Positions 27,833 to 36,395 of a stretch of DNA of 64,000 bases are shown here, in pieces. This DNA comes from Actinopolyspora lacussalsi (GTDB lineage Bacteria; Actinomycetota; Actinomycetes; Mycobacteriales; Pseudonocardiaceae). The DNA lies in assembly GCA_030803735.1 (NCBI GenBank), contig JAURUC010000001.1:4786501-4850500 (forward strand), in the 5' to 3' direction. The position numbers and the translations under genes are program-made. The notes under the pieces were generated by a model. That model saw nothing but the letters and a program-made list of their open reading frames with translations. It was not told the DNA's origin and made no database searches. Numbering within the stretch: position 1 is the stretch's first letter; the number at the start of each line of letters is the position of its first letter.

Positions 27833-29392
27833 CTACCGCCGCGCGGCGGTGACGAGACGGGTTGCCACGGTCGACCGGGGCGATCCCAGCAACCTCCCGG
27901 TAGGAGCCCGTTCCACGCAGCGCCCCTCCGCCATCACCAGCACCTCGTCGGCCAACGGTGCCACCGCCGCCAGGTCGTGACTGATCAGCACGAGTCCGAT
28001 CGCGGAACGTTCGGTGATCTCGCGCAGCAGCCCGAGCAGTTCGGACTGGTTGACCACGTCCTGCGCGGCCGTGATCTCGTCGCAGATCAGCACGGCCGGT
28101 TCGGCCAGCAACGCCCGGGCCAGGGCCGCGCGTTGCAGCTGGCCTCCCGACAGCTCGGCCGGACGCCGCTCGTGCGTGGCCTCGTCCAACCCCACGGAGC
28201 GGAGCGCACGTGCGCTCTCCTCCCGCGCCGACCGTCGGGTGCCACCCCGGTTCAGCCGGACGGTGCGGGCCAGTTGCCTTCCGACGGTGCGGAACTCGTC
28301 GAACGAGGCCCTGGCGTCCTGGTGTACGTACTGCACCGCGCCGCGCTGCCGTCTGCTCCGTAGGTGGATGTCGTTGTCCAGTACGGCGCCGTCGAGCTCG
28401 ATCCGACCGGAATCGGCCGGGGTGAGCCCGGCGAGACAGCGTGCCAGCGTGGTCTTGCCCGCCCCGGAACGTCCCACGACGGCAACGCGGTGTCCCGGGG
28501 GAACGGCCAGTTCGGCCTCGTGCAGCAGCGGGACACCGGTGGGACTCGTACTGCGGAGACCGTCCGCCCGCAGACCACCCACCGAGGGCGACGGATCCGG
28601 TTCGGTGATTCCGCGTCCGGACACCGGGAGCCGTGGTTCGGCGGCGAGCAGCGCACCCGTGTACTCGTGCGCCGGCTCGCGCAGCACCCTTCCGGTGACT
28701 CCCCGCTCCACGACCTCCCCGTCGCGCAGCACCATCACCCCGTCCGCCAGTTCCCGCGCCAACCCGAGGTCGTGCGTCAGCAGCAGTACCCCGGTCCCCG
28801 TGCCGGTGAGCTCGCGCAGCGTGTCGACGGTTTCGGCCCGGGTCACCGTGTCCAGGCCACTGGTGGGTTCGTCCAGTATCAACAGTTCGGGTTCGATGAT
28901 CAGCGCGTGGGCCAGGGCCACGCGCTGTTGCTGTCCCCCGGAGAGCTGGTGCGGAAACCGTCGCAGCAGGCGCTCGTCCGGGGGCAGGTGCGCCGATTCG
29001 AGCGCCCGGCGAACCGCATCGCGGCGTCGCTCGCGGGGCCGGTGGCTCGGTGGGGCCAGTTCACCGAGCACGCTGCCGATCCGCCGCGCCGGATTGAGCA
29101 CCGCGGCCGGGTGCTGGGGCAGGTAGCCGATTTTCCGGGAGCGGGCGGCTCGCCGTTGCCGTTCACGCAGCGAGAGCAGATCCAGCCCGCGTAGCCGTAC
29201 GTTGCCGGACAGCTCCACACCGCTGCCGTGCTCGCCCTGGGCGGCCAGCCCCAGTGTCGTCTTGCCACTGCCGGATTCCCCGAGCACGCACAGCGTTTCC
29301 CCGGGATTCACGCCCAGCGTCACGTCGTCGAGCAGGCGGGTTCCCGCCGCGTTCGCAGCCAGGCCGGTGATTTCGAGAAGTGATCGGTTCAA
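27833..29392 (-). CDS. Fused double ATPase of a peptide/nickel-type ABC importer (DppD-DppF fusion)
   Basis: 519 residues with two ABC domains in one chain. The first has GESGSGKT, LSGGQQQRVALA and LLILDEPTSGLD; the second has GRSGAGKT, LSGGQLQRAALA and VLICDEITAAQD, a somewhat unusual Walker B/D-loop. The arrangement corresponds to DppD-DppF or NikD-NikE. TTG start at 29392 overlaps the permease stop as TTGA. It powers uptake through the two permeases below. It is last in the B12-riboswitch operon. Confidence 0.93.
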   Translation of the reverse strand: MNRSLLEITGLAANAAGTRLLDDVTLGVNPGETLCVLGESGSGKTTLGLAAQGEHGSGVELSGNVRLRGLDLLSLRERQRRAARSRKIGYLPQHPAAVLNPARRIGSVLGELAPPSHRPRERRRDAVRRALESAHLPPDERLLRRFPHQLSGGQQQRVALAHALIIEPELLILDEPTSGLDTVTRAETVDTLRELTGTGTGVLLLTHDLGLARELADGVMVLRDGEVVERGVTGRVLREPAHEYTGALLAAEPRLPVSGRGITEPDPSPSVGGLRADGLRSTSPTGVPLLHEAELAVPPGHRVAVVGRSGAGKTTLARCLAGLTPADSGRIELDGAVLDNDIHLRSRRQRGAVQYVHQDARASFDEFRTVGRQLARTVRLNRGGTRRSAREESARALRSVGLDEATHERRPAELSGGQLQRAALARALLAEPAVLICDEITAAQDVVNQSELLGLLREITERSAIGLVLISHDLAAVAPLADEVLVMAEGRCVERAPTGRLLGSPRSTVATRLVTAARR

Positions 29393-30201
29393 CGTCGTAC
29401 CGTCCGTCGGTTCGACAGACTCCGGTCCACCACGAGATTGACCCCCGTACACAGCGACACCAGCAGCAGTGCGGGGACGGTCACCGCCCACGGCTGGATG
29501 AACAGCGCGTCCCGGTTCAGTTCGATCAACACCGCCCAGTCGGTGGCCGACGAGGCCAGCCCGAGCCCCAGGAAGTTCGCCGAGGCCATCAGGTACAGCA
29601 CCAGGTTGAGCCGGGACGCCGCGTCCACCAGCACCGGCCCGACCACCGAGCGGCCGAGATAGCCCAGCCTGATCCGGGCACACCCCTCGCCCTGCATGAG
29701 CATCGACTCCACCGCGGTGCTGGTCCCGGGACGCAGCGCGGCGGTGCGCGCTATCCGGACCACGGCGGGCAGCTGCAGCGTGGCTATCGCGAGTACCAGT
29801 GTCGTGGTGCCCCGCCAGCCTGTCGCCGCCAGCACAAGCAGCACCAGCAGTCCGGGCAGTGCCAGCAGGAAGTCCAGCAGCCGCAGCACCAGTCGGTCCG
29901 CCCACCGCCGTCGTCCCCCGGCGATTACCAGCGCGATCGGAACCCCGATCAGGTAGGACAGCAGCAGCGCGGCCGCGGCCATGGTCACGATGGAGGTGCC
30001 GCCGCTGAGCGCCAGCGCCAGCACGTCGCGCCCGAGTTCGTCGGTGCCCAGCGGATGTCCGGGGCCGGGAGGTGAGAGCGAACCACCCTCCGAGCGCGTC
30101 GAACCGGCCACCAGCGGTCCGAGGAACGCCGTCAGCACCGGCACCAGCAGCAGGATCCAGCCGACCGGTGTGATCGGGAAACGGTCTCGTGATCGGTTCA
30201 A
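29389..30201 (-). CDS. ABC importer permease (DppC/NikC-like)
   Basis: 270 residues with about six membrane helices. It has the N-terminal PLGTDELGRDVLAL block found in DppC/NikC-type permeases and the EAA-loop region around MLMQGEGCARIRLGYLGRS. The TTG start at 30201 overlaps the preceding stop as TTGA; the longer upstream ORF is not needed. The first codons match those of the ATPase gene exactly (TTGAACCGATCA). Confidence 0.92.
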   Translation of the reverse strand: MNRSRDRFPITPVGWILLLVPVLTAFLGPLVAGSTRSEGGSLSPPGPGHPLGTDELGRDVLALALSGGTSIVTMAAAALLLSYLIGVPIALVIAGGRRRWADRLVLRLLDFLLALPGLLVLLVLAATGWRGTTTLVLAIATLQLPAVVRIARTAALRPGTSTAVESMLMQGEGCARIRLGYLGRSVVGPVLVDAASRLNLVLYLMASANFLGLGLASSATDWAVLIELNRDALFIQPWAVTVPALLLVSLCTGVNLVVDRSLSNRRTVRR

Positions 30202-31148
30202 GACGCACTCCGGTGTCGCGGTACAAGCCGGTACGCGGCGATGTCGGCGAGCAGGTTGACCGTCACCGTCGTGCCCGCGAACACCAGCGCGTAGCCCTGG
30301 ACCGTGGGCAGGTCGCGAGCCATCACCGCGTCGACGAAACCCGAACCCAGTCCGGGAAGGGCGAACAGCGCTTCCACGACCACCACGCCTCCCAGCAGGC
30401 CGTCCACGGTGCGCGCGAGCTGCTGTACCGATGGTCCTGCCGCGTTCGGCAGCACGTGCTTGAACAGCAAGGTGCTTTCCCGCAGTCCGTGCGTACGGAC
30501 GTGCCTGGTGTACTCCGCGGTGTTGGCCTCGGCCACCCCGATCCGGATCTGCCGGGCAAGCGCGCAGAGTTGTTTGCACACCAGCACGACCACCGGCAGC
30601 ACCAGCACCGCGGGGTGCGTCGCCAGCGAGGTCCCGGAAAGTCCGGCCGCGGTGGCGGGCAACCAGCCCAGCCGCAGTGAGAACAGCGCCACCAGCAGCA
30701 GTCCCAGCGCGAACTCCGGTATCGAGTCGAGCACCACGATGACGGAGTTGACCGTCCTGTCCAGCCGTGAGCTCTGGCGCAGCCCGGTGGTGACTCCGAT
30801 GAGCAGCGCCAGCGGCACGATCACGGCCAGTGCGACACCGGTGAGCACGGCTGTGGTGGCCAGTCCGTCGGCCAGCTCGGCGGTGACCGGCGCGCCGGTC
30901 AGCAGCGAGGTGCCGAGATCCCCGTGCGCCAGACCTCCGAGCCAGGCCAGCAGGCGCCGCACGAACGGTTCGTCCAGGCCCAGCTGCTGCCGCAGCGCCT
31001 CGATCTGCTCCGGGGTGCCGTGCTTGCCCAGGATCACCACCGCGGTGTCGCCGGGCAGCAGCGCGCTCAGCGCGAAGACCGCCACGGTGACACCGAGGAT
31101 CTGCAGTACCGCGACCGCCACCCGTCTCGGTACGTACGCGAGTGTCAA
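30198..31148 (-). CDS. ABC importer permease (DppB/NikB-like)
   Basis: 316 residues with about six helices. The N-terminus YVPRRVAVAVLQILGVTVAV and LLPGDTA are typical of DppB/NikB permeases. The EAA loop lies at EYTRHVRTHGLRES. TTG start at 31148 overlaps the binding-protein stop (TTGA). It forms the membrane channel with the second permease. Confidence 0.93.
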   Translation of the reverse strand: MTLAYVPRRVAVAVLQILGVTVAVFALSALLPGDTAVVILGKHGTPEQIEALRQQLGLDEPFVRRLLAWLGGLAHGDLGTSLLTGAPVTAELADGLATTAVLTGVALAVIVPLALLIGVTTGLRQSSRLDRTVNSVIVVLDSIPEFALGLLLVALFSLRLGWLPATAAGLSGTSLATHPAVLVLPVVVLVCKQLCALARQIRIGVAEANTAEYTRHVRTHGLRESTLLFKHVLPNAAGPSVQQLARTVDGLLGGVVVVEALFALPGLGSGFVDAVMARDLPTVQGYALVFAGTTVTVNLLADIAAYRLVPRHRSAS

Positions 31149-32677
31149 CCCAGTTCGGCCTCGTCGAACCTGGCCCAGCGCGTCGAGTTCGGCGTGGCCG
31201 CGCGCAGACCGCTGACCTGCTTGGACACTCCGACGTTCCAGTTGCTGAATCCCCAGACCATCATGCCGCTGTGGTCGCGTGCGTGCCGCTGTGCCTCGGT
31301 GAGCAGTTCGTCGCGCTTCCGCTCGTCCGGCGTGGCGACGGCCTCGTCGTAGCGGTTATTGAACTCGGACGAGTCGTAGCCGGTGTAGTTGGCGCTGACC
31401 GACGCCTCGCGCAGTCGTTTGGACAGGTAGCTGGTGATCGGCAGCGTCGCCGTCCTGGTGTGCCCGGCGACGCCCTTCTTCTTGATGTCCGAGTAGTGGG
31501 TCTCGGATGGGCCGACCCGGGGGGTGACCTTCAGACCGATCTCGCCGAGCTGCTCGGCGATCAGGTTCGCGGCCGGTTCGAAGTAGGGGTCGGCGGAGCT
31601 GGTGTTCAGCTCGAAGTCGAGCCCTTCCGCCCCGGCCTCGCGCAGCAGGCCCCGGGCGTGGTCCACATCGCGTTCGCGTTGCGGAATCTCATCCGGGTAG
31701 TACTTGAGTCCCTTGCCGAACAGGTCGTTGCCGAGCTTGCCGCGCTCGTTGAGCACGACCTTGACCAGCGCCTCGCGGTCGACGCCCGAGAGCACCGCGC
31801 GCAGGACCCGGCTGTCGTTGAACGGTGGCCTGTCCACCTTGAACGCCACCGCCTGCATGGTGCTGTACGGCGCGGCCAGGATCCTCGCCCCGCTGTCGTC
31901 GTCCACGGTCGAGACCGAGTTGGCGCCGATGTCGTGCGAGTAGTGCACCTGCCCGGACAGCAGTGCCGATACCCGTGCGTCCTCCTCGTTGACGGACACG
32001 AATTCCAGTTCGGCCGGTTTCGGGGCGCCGTTCCAGTGGTCGGCGAACTTCTCGAACACCGCCGATTCGCCGGTCTCGAACGAGACGAACCGGAAGGGGC
32101 CGCTGCCGATCGGCTTGCCGAAGTCCGTGGTGCCCGCGGGCACGATCTCGGTGGCGGGGGCGCCCATCGCGGTGGGGAAGGTGAAGTCCGGTTCGGACAG
32201 CACCAGGACGAGTTCGCGGTCCGAGTTCGCCTTGCTGGATTCGAAATCCACTCCCGACAACTGGGGTTGGGCGGGGGAGCCGGTGGCGGGATCGGCGATG
32301 CGTCGGTAACTGTAGAGCACGTCCTCGGCGGTCACCGGCTTGTTGTCGTGGAACCTGGCCTCGCGTAACCGGATCCGCCACCGTTTGCCGGTCTCGTCGG
32401 GTTCCCACGACTCGGCGAGGCGAGGGATGGGGCTCATGTCCTGGTCGTAACCGAGCAGGGTGTCGAAAAGCGCCTTCGATCGGGCCTGGTCGACGAAGAG
32501 GGTGCTGGTGTGCGGATCCAGTGATTCCCGGTCCCCGGAGGTGGAGAACGCCACCCGCAGCCGGTTGTCGCTCGAACTCGCGCCCGTGTTCGCACCGCAG
32601 GCCGCGAGTGGGCCGAGTGCCAGGGCGCCCAGTGTCGTCGACAGCACCCGTCTTCTGCTGATACCTCCCGCGTTCAC
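31145..32677 (-). CDS. ABC substrate-binding lipoprotein, peptide/nickel (SBP_bac_5) family
   Basis: 510-residue family-5 binding protein of the DppA/OppA/NikA type. The N-terminus has both a twin-arginine motif (SRRRVL) and a lipobox (LAACG), so it is an exported lipoprotein. The mature part has LDPHTSTLF, LAESWEPDETGKRWRIRLRE and FHDNKPVTAEDVLYSYRRI. GTG start at 32677 after AGGAG overlaps the MFS stop. The family binds peptides, nickel or cobalt chelates and opine metallophores; given the riboswitch, a cobalt chelate is the best guess. Confidence 0.93.
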   Translation of the reverse strand: MNAGGISRRRVLSTTLGALALGPLAACGANTGASSSDNRLRVAFSTSGDRESLDPHTSTLFVDQARSKALFDTLLGYDQDMSPIPRLAESWEPDETGKRWRIRLREARFHDNKPVTAEDVLYSYRRIADPATGSPAQPQLSGVDFESSKANSDRELVLVLSEPDFTFPTAMGAPATEIVPAGTTDFGKPIGSGPFRFVSFETGESAVFEKFADHWNGAPKPAELEFVSVNEEDARVSALLSGQVHYSHDIGANSVSTVDDDSGARILAAPYSTMQAVAFKVDRPPFNDSRVLRAVLSGVDREALVKVVLNERGKLGNDLFGKGLKYYPDEIPQRERDVDHARGLLREAGAEGLDFELNTSSADPYFEPAANLIAEQLGEIGLKVTPRVGPSETHYSDIKKKGVAGHTRTATLPITSYLSKRLREASVSANYTGYDSSEFNNRYDEAVATPDERKRDELLTEAQRHARDHSGMMVWGFSNWNVGVSKQVSGLRAATPNSTRWARFDEAELG

Positions 32678-33960
32678 GCCGAGGTCTCCTTTCCTTCCGA
32701 TAGATTCGGCTCGCTCGATCGAGCGAGCAGCCCGCGCCGCCGCATCGCCGCGGCGCCGCTGCCGCCGGCGAGCCCCACCAGGAGCAGCGCCAGCCAGGGC
32801 AGCCATCCCAGCGCCGAGCCGCTGAAGCCGTCGAGCAGGCTGCCTGCCAGCCAGCTCACCGCCGCGGCCACGACGCTGGCAACCAGGTAGTAGAAGCCGT
32901 AGTACGTGCCCGCCAGCCGTTCACTGCCCACGATGGGCAGCAGTTCCATGGCGAAGGGGTTGGTGACGGCCATGCCCACGGTGAACAGCACCGTGCCCAG
33001 CAGTACCGGCAGACAGGCCAGCGCGATCCCGAGCCAGGAGTCGTCGCCCGCGCCCGAGTGCGTCGGGATGAACGGGTTCGTGAGCAGAACCGGTAGGAAG
33101 GACGCACCCATGCAGAACAACCCGGTCGACACCGAGCGTCCCGCACCCCAGTTGCGGCGGCACCAGTCGGTGATCCGCACCTGCCCGAACACCCCGATCA
33201 GCGTGGAGACCACGAACACGGCGGCGATCGACCAGGACAGTCCGGAGACGCGTTGAATCTCCAGCGGCATCGTCAGGTACAGCTGGTTGTACAGCGCGAA
33301 GTAAGCCGACAGCGACAGCGTAAAGGCCACGAAACGGCGGTTGGTGATCACCTCCCGCCAGCTGCCCAGCACACCGTTCTCCTGCCGCTCGATGTCCCGG
33401 TGTGGCAGTACCGCCAGCTGCGCGACCGTCAGCACCGCGAAGGCGACGCAGGCCGAGGTGGCGATCAGCCGGAAGTCGACGCTGAGCAGCGCCGCACCGA
33501 GCAGCGGTCCGACCAGGGTGCCCGCGTGGGCGAACACGTTGAACACCGCGAACGCCTCCGCCCTGTGCTCGCCCGCCTCGTGGATGAGGTAGGTGCGCAC
33601 AGCGGGGTTGAACAGCGCACCGGCGAGCCCGGTGAGCACGGCGGCGACGATCAGGCCGGGCAGCGAGGTGAACAGCCCGAACGAGCCGAAGGCCACCACG
33701 CGCAACGCGCAGCCCGTGATGATCATCGGTCTGCATCCCAGCCGGTCGGCCGCGGTGCCGCCGACGAGGAACATGCCCTGTTGGCTGAGGTTGCGGATTC
33801 CCAGCACCAGCCCGATCACGGCCGCGCCGTACCCCAGCTGCCCGCTCATGTACGAGGCCAGGAACGGCAACAGCATGTAGAAGCCGAGGGTGATGCCGAA
33901 CTGGTTGACGACCAGCAGTCGTGCCGCGGGTGACAACCCGCGGAAAGCGGCTCCGCTCAA
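32674..33960 (-). CDS. MFS transporter, probable exporter in the B12-riboswitch operon
   Basis: 428 residues with 12 predicted helices, without a long central loop. The MFS loop 2-3 motif appears as GGTAADRLGCRP. It lies between the PLP enzyme and the binding protein, both overlapping by four bases. Opine-metallophore operons pair an MFS exporter (CntE type) with a peptide/nickel-type importer, and the layout here is similar. TTG start at 33960 is set by the TTGA overlap; the reading frame upstream has no better site. Confidence 0.88.
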   Translation of the reverse strand: MSGAAFRGLSPAARLLVVNQFGITLGFYMLLPFLASYMSGQLGYGAAVIGLVLGIRNLSQQGMFLVGGTAADRLGCRPMIITGCALRVVAFGSFGLFTSLPGLIVAAVLTGLAGALFNPAVRTYLIHEAGEHRAEAFAVFNVFAHAGTLVGPLLGAALLSVDFRLIATSACVAFAVLTVAQLAVLPHRDIERQENGVLGSWREVITNRRFVAFTLSLSAYFALYNQLYLTMPLEIQRVSGLSWSIAAVFVVSTLIGVFGQVRITDWCRRNWGAGRSVSTGLFCMGASFLPVLLTNPFIPTHSGAGDDSWLGIALACLPVLLGTVLFTVGMAVTNPFAMELLPIVGSERLAGTYYGFYYLVASVVAAAVSWLAGSLLDGFSGSALGWLPWLALLLVGLAGGSGAAAMRRRGLLARSSEPNLSEGKETSA

Positions 33961-35078
33961 GACAGTGCACCGTCCTGTCCGCACACCGGGCAGTCGGTTC
34001 CGGCGGTACGCCCCGGGCACGGGTCGGCCACGCGGCGGGACCTGCTCCAGCGGGCGGTCCCCTCGTGGCGCTCGTCCTCCCGATCGAGCGGACGCCGCTC
34101 TCCCCGCGTGGTGTGCAGTCCGTTGCGATCGACGAACTCGTCGTCGTAGATGGTTTCCCAGTAGCGGTGTGGACCGTCCGGGAAGACGCCCACGATCCGG
34201 TCCGGCCCGATCCCGGCCGCGTACCAGGCCGAGACGAGAGCGACCGCGCCGGTACTCCAGCCCCCGCTGACGAAGTTTCCCCGGGCCAGTTCCCGACACG
34301 TCCGCGCCGCCTCGGCCGGGCCGACCCAGTGCACCTCGTCGAACCGGTCGTAGGCGACGTTGTCCGGATGGATACTGCTTCCCAGGCCCCGCATCAGGCG
34401 TTTCTCCGGTGGTTCGCCGAACAGGGTGGAACCGGGGGAGTCGACTCCGACGATGCGGACGTCCGGCCGGTGCGGGCGGATGGCGGACGCGATACCGGCG
34501 CTGTGACCACCGGTGCCAACACTGCAGACCACCGTGTCCAGTCGGTCGAGCTGGTTCAGCAGCTCTCGACCGAGGGGTTCGTAGCCCGCGGCGTTGTCCG
34601 GGTTGTTGTACTGATCCGGCCAGAAGGATCCCGCGTGCTCGGCCAGCAGCTCGTTCACCCTGTCGCGGCGTGCCCGTTGCCAACCGCCTCGCGGGTGCGG
34701 TTCTCCGACGATCTCGACCCGTGCGCCGTAGGCGCGCAGCAGCGCCAGCGTCAGCGCGTCGATCTCCCGGTCGGTCACCAGGATCACCGGGTGGCCGAGT
34801 GCGATTCCCACGTAGGCCAGTCCGATACCCAGGGTTCCGCTGGTGGACTCCACGATCGTGCCGCCCTCGGCGAGCTCGCCGCGGCGGCGTGCTCCGGTCA
34901 CCATGGACAGTGCCGCTCTGGCCTTCATGCCACCGGGGGAGAGTCCTTCGAGCTTCGCCCAGAACCCCGGCTGCGGATCGGGAAGCGGGGTGGTGACGCG
35001 CAGCAGTGGGGTGTTGCCGACCAGTTCGGAGAGGGAGTGGTACTTCCTGTCGCCGGGTACGCGCTGCGGATCGTTCAC
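33957..35078 (-). CDS. PLP-dependent cysteine-synthase/SbnA-like enzyme
   Basis: 373 residues of the fold-type II PLP family (cysteine synthase, CBS, SbnA). Features are LVGNTPLLRV, GGMKARAALSMV with the Schiff-base Lys (near residue 52), ESTSGTLGIGLAYVG, and the phosphate loop GTGGHSAGI. In the asparagine loop, Thr replaces the Asn usual in SGNTG/SGNLG. A C-terminal extension of about 45 residues ends with CPGRTAGTDCPVCGQDG, a possible metal-binding Cys cluster. Family members join an activated serine to a nucleophile (sulfide, or glutamate in SbnA). GTG start at 35078 overlaps the previous stop. Confidence 0.88.
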   Translation of the reverse strand: MNDPQRVPGDRKYHSLSELVGNTPLLRVTTPLPDPQPGFWAKLEGLSPGGMKARAALSMVTGARRRGELAEGGTIVESTSGTLGIGLAYVGIALGHPVILVTDREIDALTLALLRAYGARVEIVGEPHPRGGWQRARRDRVNELLAEHAGSFWPDQYNNPDNAAGYEPLGRELLNQLDRLDTVVCSVGTGGHSAGIASAIRPHRPDVRIVGVDSPGSTLFGEPPEKRLMRGLGSSIHPDNVAYDRFDEVHWVGPAEAARTCRELARGNFVSGGWSTGAVALVSAWYAAGIGPDRIVGVFPDGPHRYWETIYDDEFVDRNGLHTTRGERRPLDREDERHEGTARWSRSRRVADPCPGRTAGTDCPVCGQDGALS

Positions 35079-36010
35079 ACCGCACCACCTTCGGTGCGAC
35101 GCGCCGTCCGAGAGGGTGGCGGGGCGGTGTCCGTCTCAATGCGCTCGTCGGCCCGCGATGGGGTCGTGGCCGGGTAGGTGTGGATGTCACCGGCCTCGCC
35201 GGTCAGCCAGAAGAACGGGTACGGCTCCGCGGACAGGGCGGCCACCTCGTCGCCGAGCAGTTCCCGGAAGACGGCGCTGCCGGTCTGCGCGAACACCACC
35301 AGCGGTACGCCGCTGTCGCGGCAGTGCGCCGCGATCTCGTCGAAGGTCCCGTTGCCGAGCACCATGCCGGAGGCCAGCACCGCTCCCGCCTCGTTGATCA
35401 CCTCGGAGTGCTCGGTCCGGATGGGGTCGCCCCATTCGGTGTGTCCACCCTTGAGGTCACAGGGGACGTAGTCGAAGCCGCGTCCGGTCAGCGCCGCCAG
35501 CAGCGAGTTCACCACGCCGATCACCGCCACCGGACCGGTCGCCCTCTCGGGCAGCAGGTTCGCCACGATCTCGGCCCGTGCGGTCGACTTCCGCAGCGAG
35601 TCGCCGGCCGGGACACGCACGGTTCGGGCAGCGGGATGGGAGGTGTGCGGCCGGAGCCAGGTCAGATACGCGTCCAGCGCGGCGACCCGCACCGCCGTCA
35701 CGGGGTGTCGGAGCAGCTCGTCGACACTGCTGCCCGCTATCCCGGTGAGCGCTCCCGCGTGGAGTTCGCCGGGCTCGGTGGCGCAGGAACCGACCACCTC
35801 GCCGACACGGATGCTGAGCACCGAGTTCACGTACCCCGTGCTTCTGCCGCTGTGCCGTGCGCTCTGTTCGGTGCGGAACGCCACCGAGGCGGTCGTTCGC
35901 CGTGGGGTGTTCTCGTCGGGGAGCCCGTTCGCTGCTGTGCGGGTGCGCCGGATCAGGTCGTCCAGCACGGTGCGATGAGGATCCGGAGAAGATAAGTCCG
36001 CAGTAGACAT
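35075..36010 (-). CDS. DUF4213/DUF364 protein (putative heavy-metal chelation)
   Basis: 311 residues. The N-terminal part (about 1-115) resembles DUF4213. The C-terminal Rossmann-like DUF364 part runs through VAVIGVVNSLLAALTGRGFD, ASGMVLGNGTFDEIAAH and PLVVFAQTGSAVF. Pfam describes DUF364 as a putative heavy-metal chelation domain; no reaction is established. Conserved Cys, His and Asp occur around YVPCDLKGGHTEWGD. The ATG at 36010 has GGAGA six bases upstream. It is first in the operon, about 215 bases after the riboswitch core. Confidence 0.85.
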   Translation of the reverse strand: MSTADLSSPDPHRTVLDDLIRRTRTAANGLPDENTPRRTTASVAFRTEQSARHSGRSTGYVNSVLSIRVGEVVGSCATEPGELHAGALTGIAGSSVDELLRHPVTAVRVAALDAYLTWLRPHTSHPAARTVRVPAGDSLRKSTARAEIVANLLPERATGPVAVIGVVNSLLAALTGRGFDYVPCDLKGGHTEWGDPIRTEHSEVINEAGAVLASGMVLGNGTFDEIAAHCRDSGVPLVVFAQTGSAVFRELLGDEVAALSAEPYPFFWLTGEAGDIHTYPATTPSRADERIETDTAPPPSRTARRTEGGAV

Positions 36011-36082
36011 AGGTGTCTCCGCGCGTCCCGGTTCGCTCCGGGGAATCGGAGGAGTCGGCCGCGACTGTTGGCGAGAGGTCGT

Positions 36083-36184
36083 TCAGGCGCGCACGCCGAG
36101 TGGGTCGGGTGTCAGCGCGAGTGCGTCGCGGCTTCCGCGACGGGACGGCTCGAACGGTGTCGTGCTCGCAACTCGGTGCGGCAA
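36083..36184 (-). CDS. Possible 33-codon leader ORF after the second riboswitch
   Basis: A TTG at 36184 has AGGAGG eight bases upstream (36193-36200), the best-spaced ribosome site in this leader. The predicted peptide is 33 residues, Arg-, Ser- and Pro-rich, and of no known family. It begins about 40 bases 3' of the riboswitch core and ends 72 bases before the DUF364 gene. It could be a translated leader whose ribosome site is controlled by the riboswitch; chance is also possible. Confidence 0.3.
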   Translation of the reverse strand: MPHRVASTTPFEPSRRGSRDALALTPDPLGVRA

Positions 36185-36224
36185 CGTCGTTACCTCCTCC
36201 GGGGCTCCGCGACCCCGTACGAAT

Positions 36225-36395
36225 CGGCACGACGGCGGCAGTCTCCTGACTCGTGGTTCCTCACCGTCCACCGCCTTCCCGTCGACTCACTCGACAGTGG
36301 CATGTTGGTGGTGGCTACCCACTCACAGTGGCGGGACCGTGCCGGAGTCGCACCGGCTTCCTGGACGCCGTCGTTCGGTTGTTCCGGAGTCAGAC
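36225..36395 (-). promoter_or_regulatory. Second cobalamin (B12) riboswitch, leader of the metallophore-like operon
   Basis: On the minus strand the leader contains AGGAAGCCGGTGCGACTCCG then GCACGGTCCCGCCACTGTGA (36326-36365), the classic B12-box core. The expected GCCACTGTCGAGTGAGTCGA and GGGAAGGCGGTGGA segments follow, and then CGAGTCAGGAGACTGCC near 36238-36255. Orientation and distance fit control of the DUF364 gene at 36010. A TTGACA -35-like element lies at 36417-36422. A perfect hairpin (36125-36131 with 36135-36141) lies between the riboswitch and the gene. Confidence 0.94.

Noticed and set aside
27833..32677. The ABC importer as the nickel supply for the nearby urease
   Set aside because: It is on the opposite strand and lies in an operon headed by a cobalamin riboswitch, with MFS and PLP genes. 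Cobalt or a chelate fits better, though nickel is not excluded.
32674..36010. The operon as a staphylopine/pseudopaline (opine metallophore) system
   Set aside because: No nicotianamine-synthase-like, histidine-racemase or opine-dehydrogenase gene is present; only the transport part is analogous.
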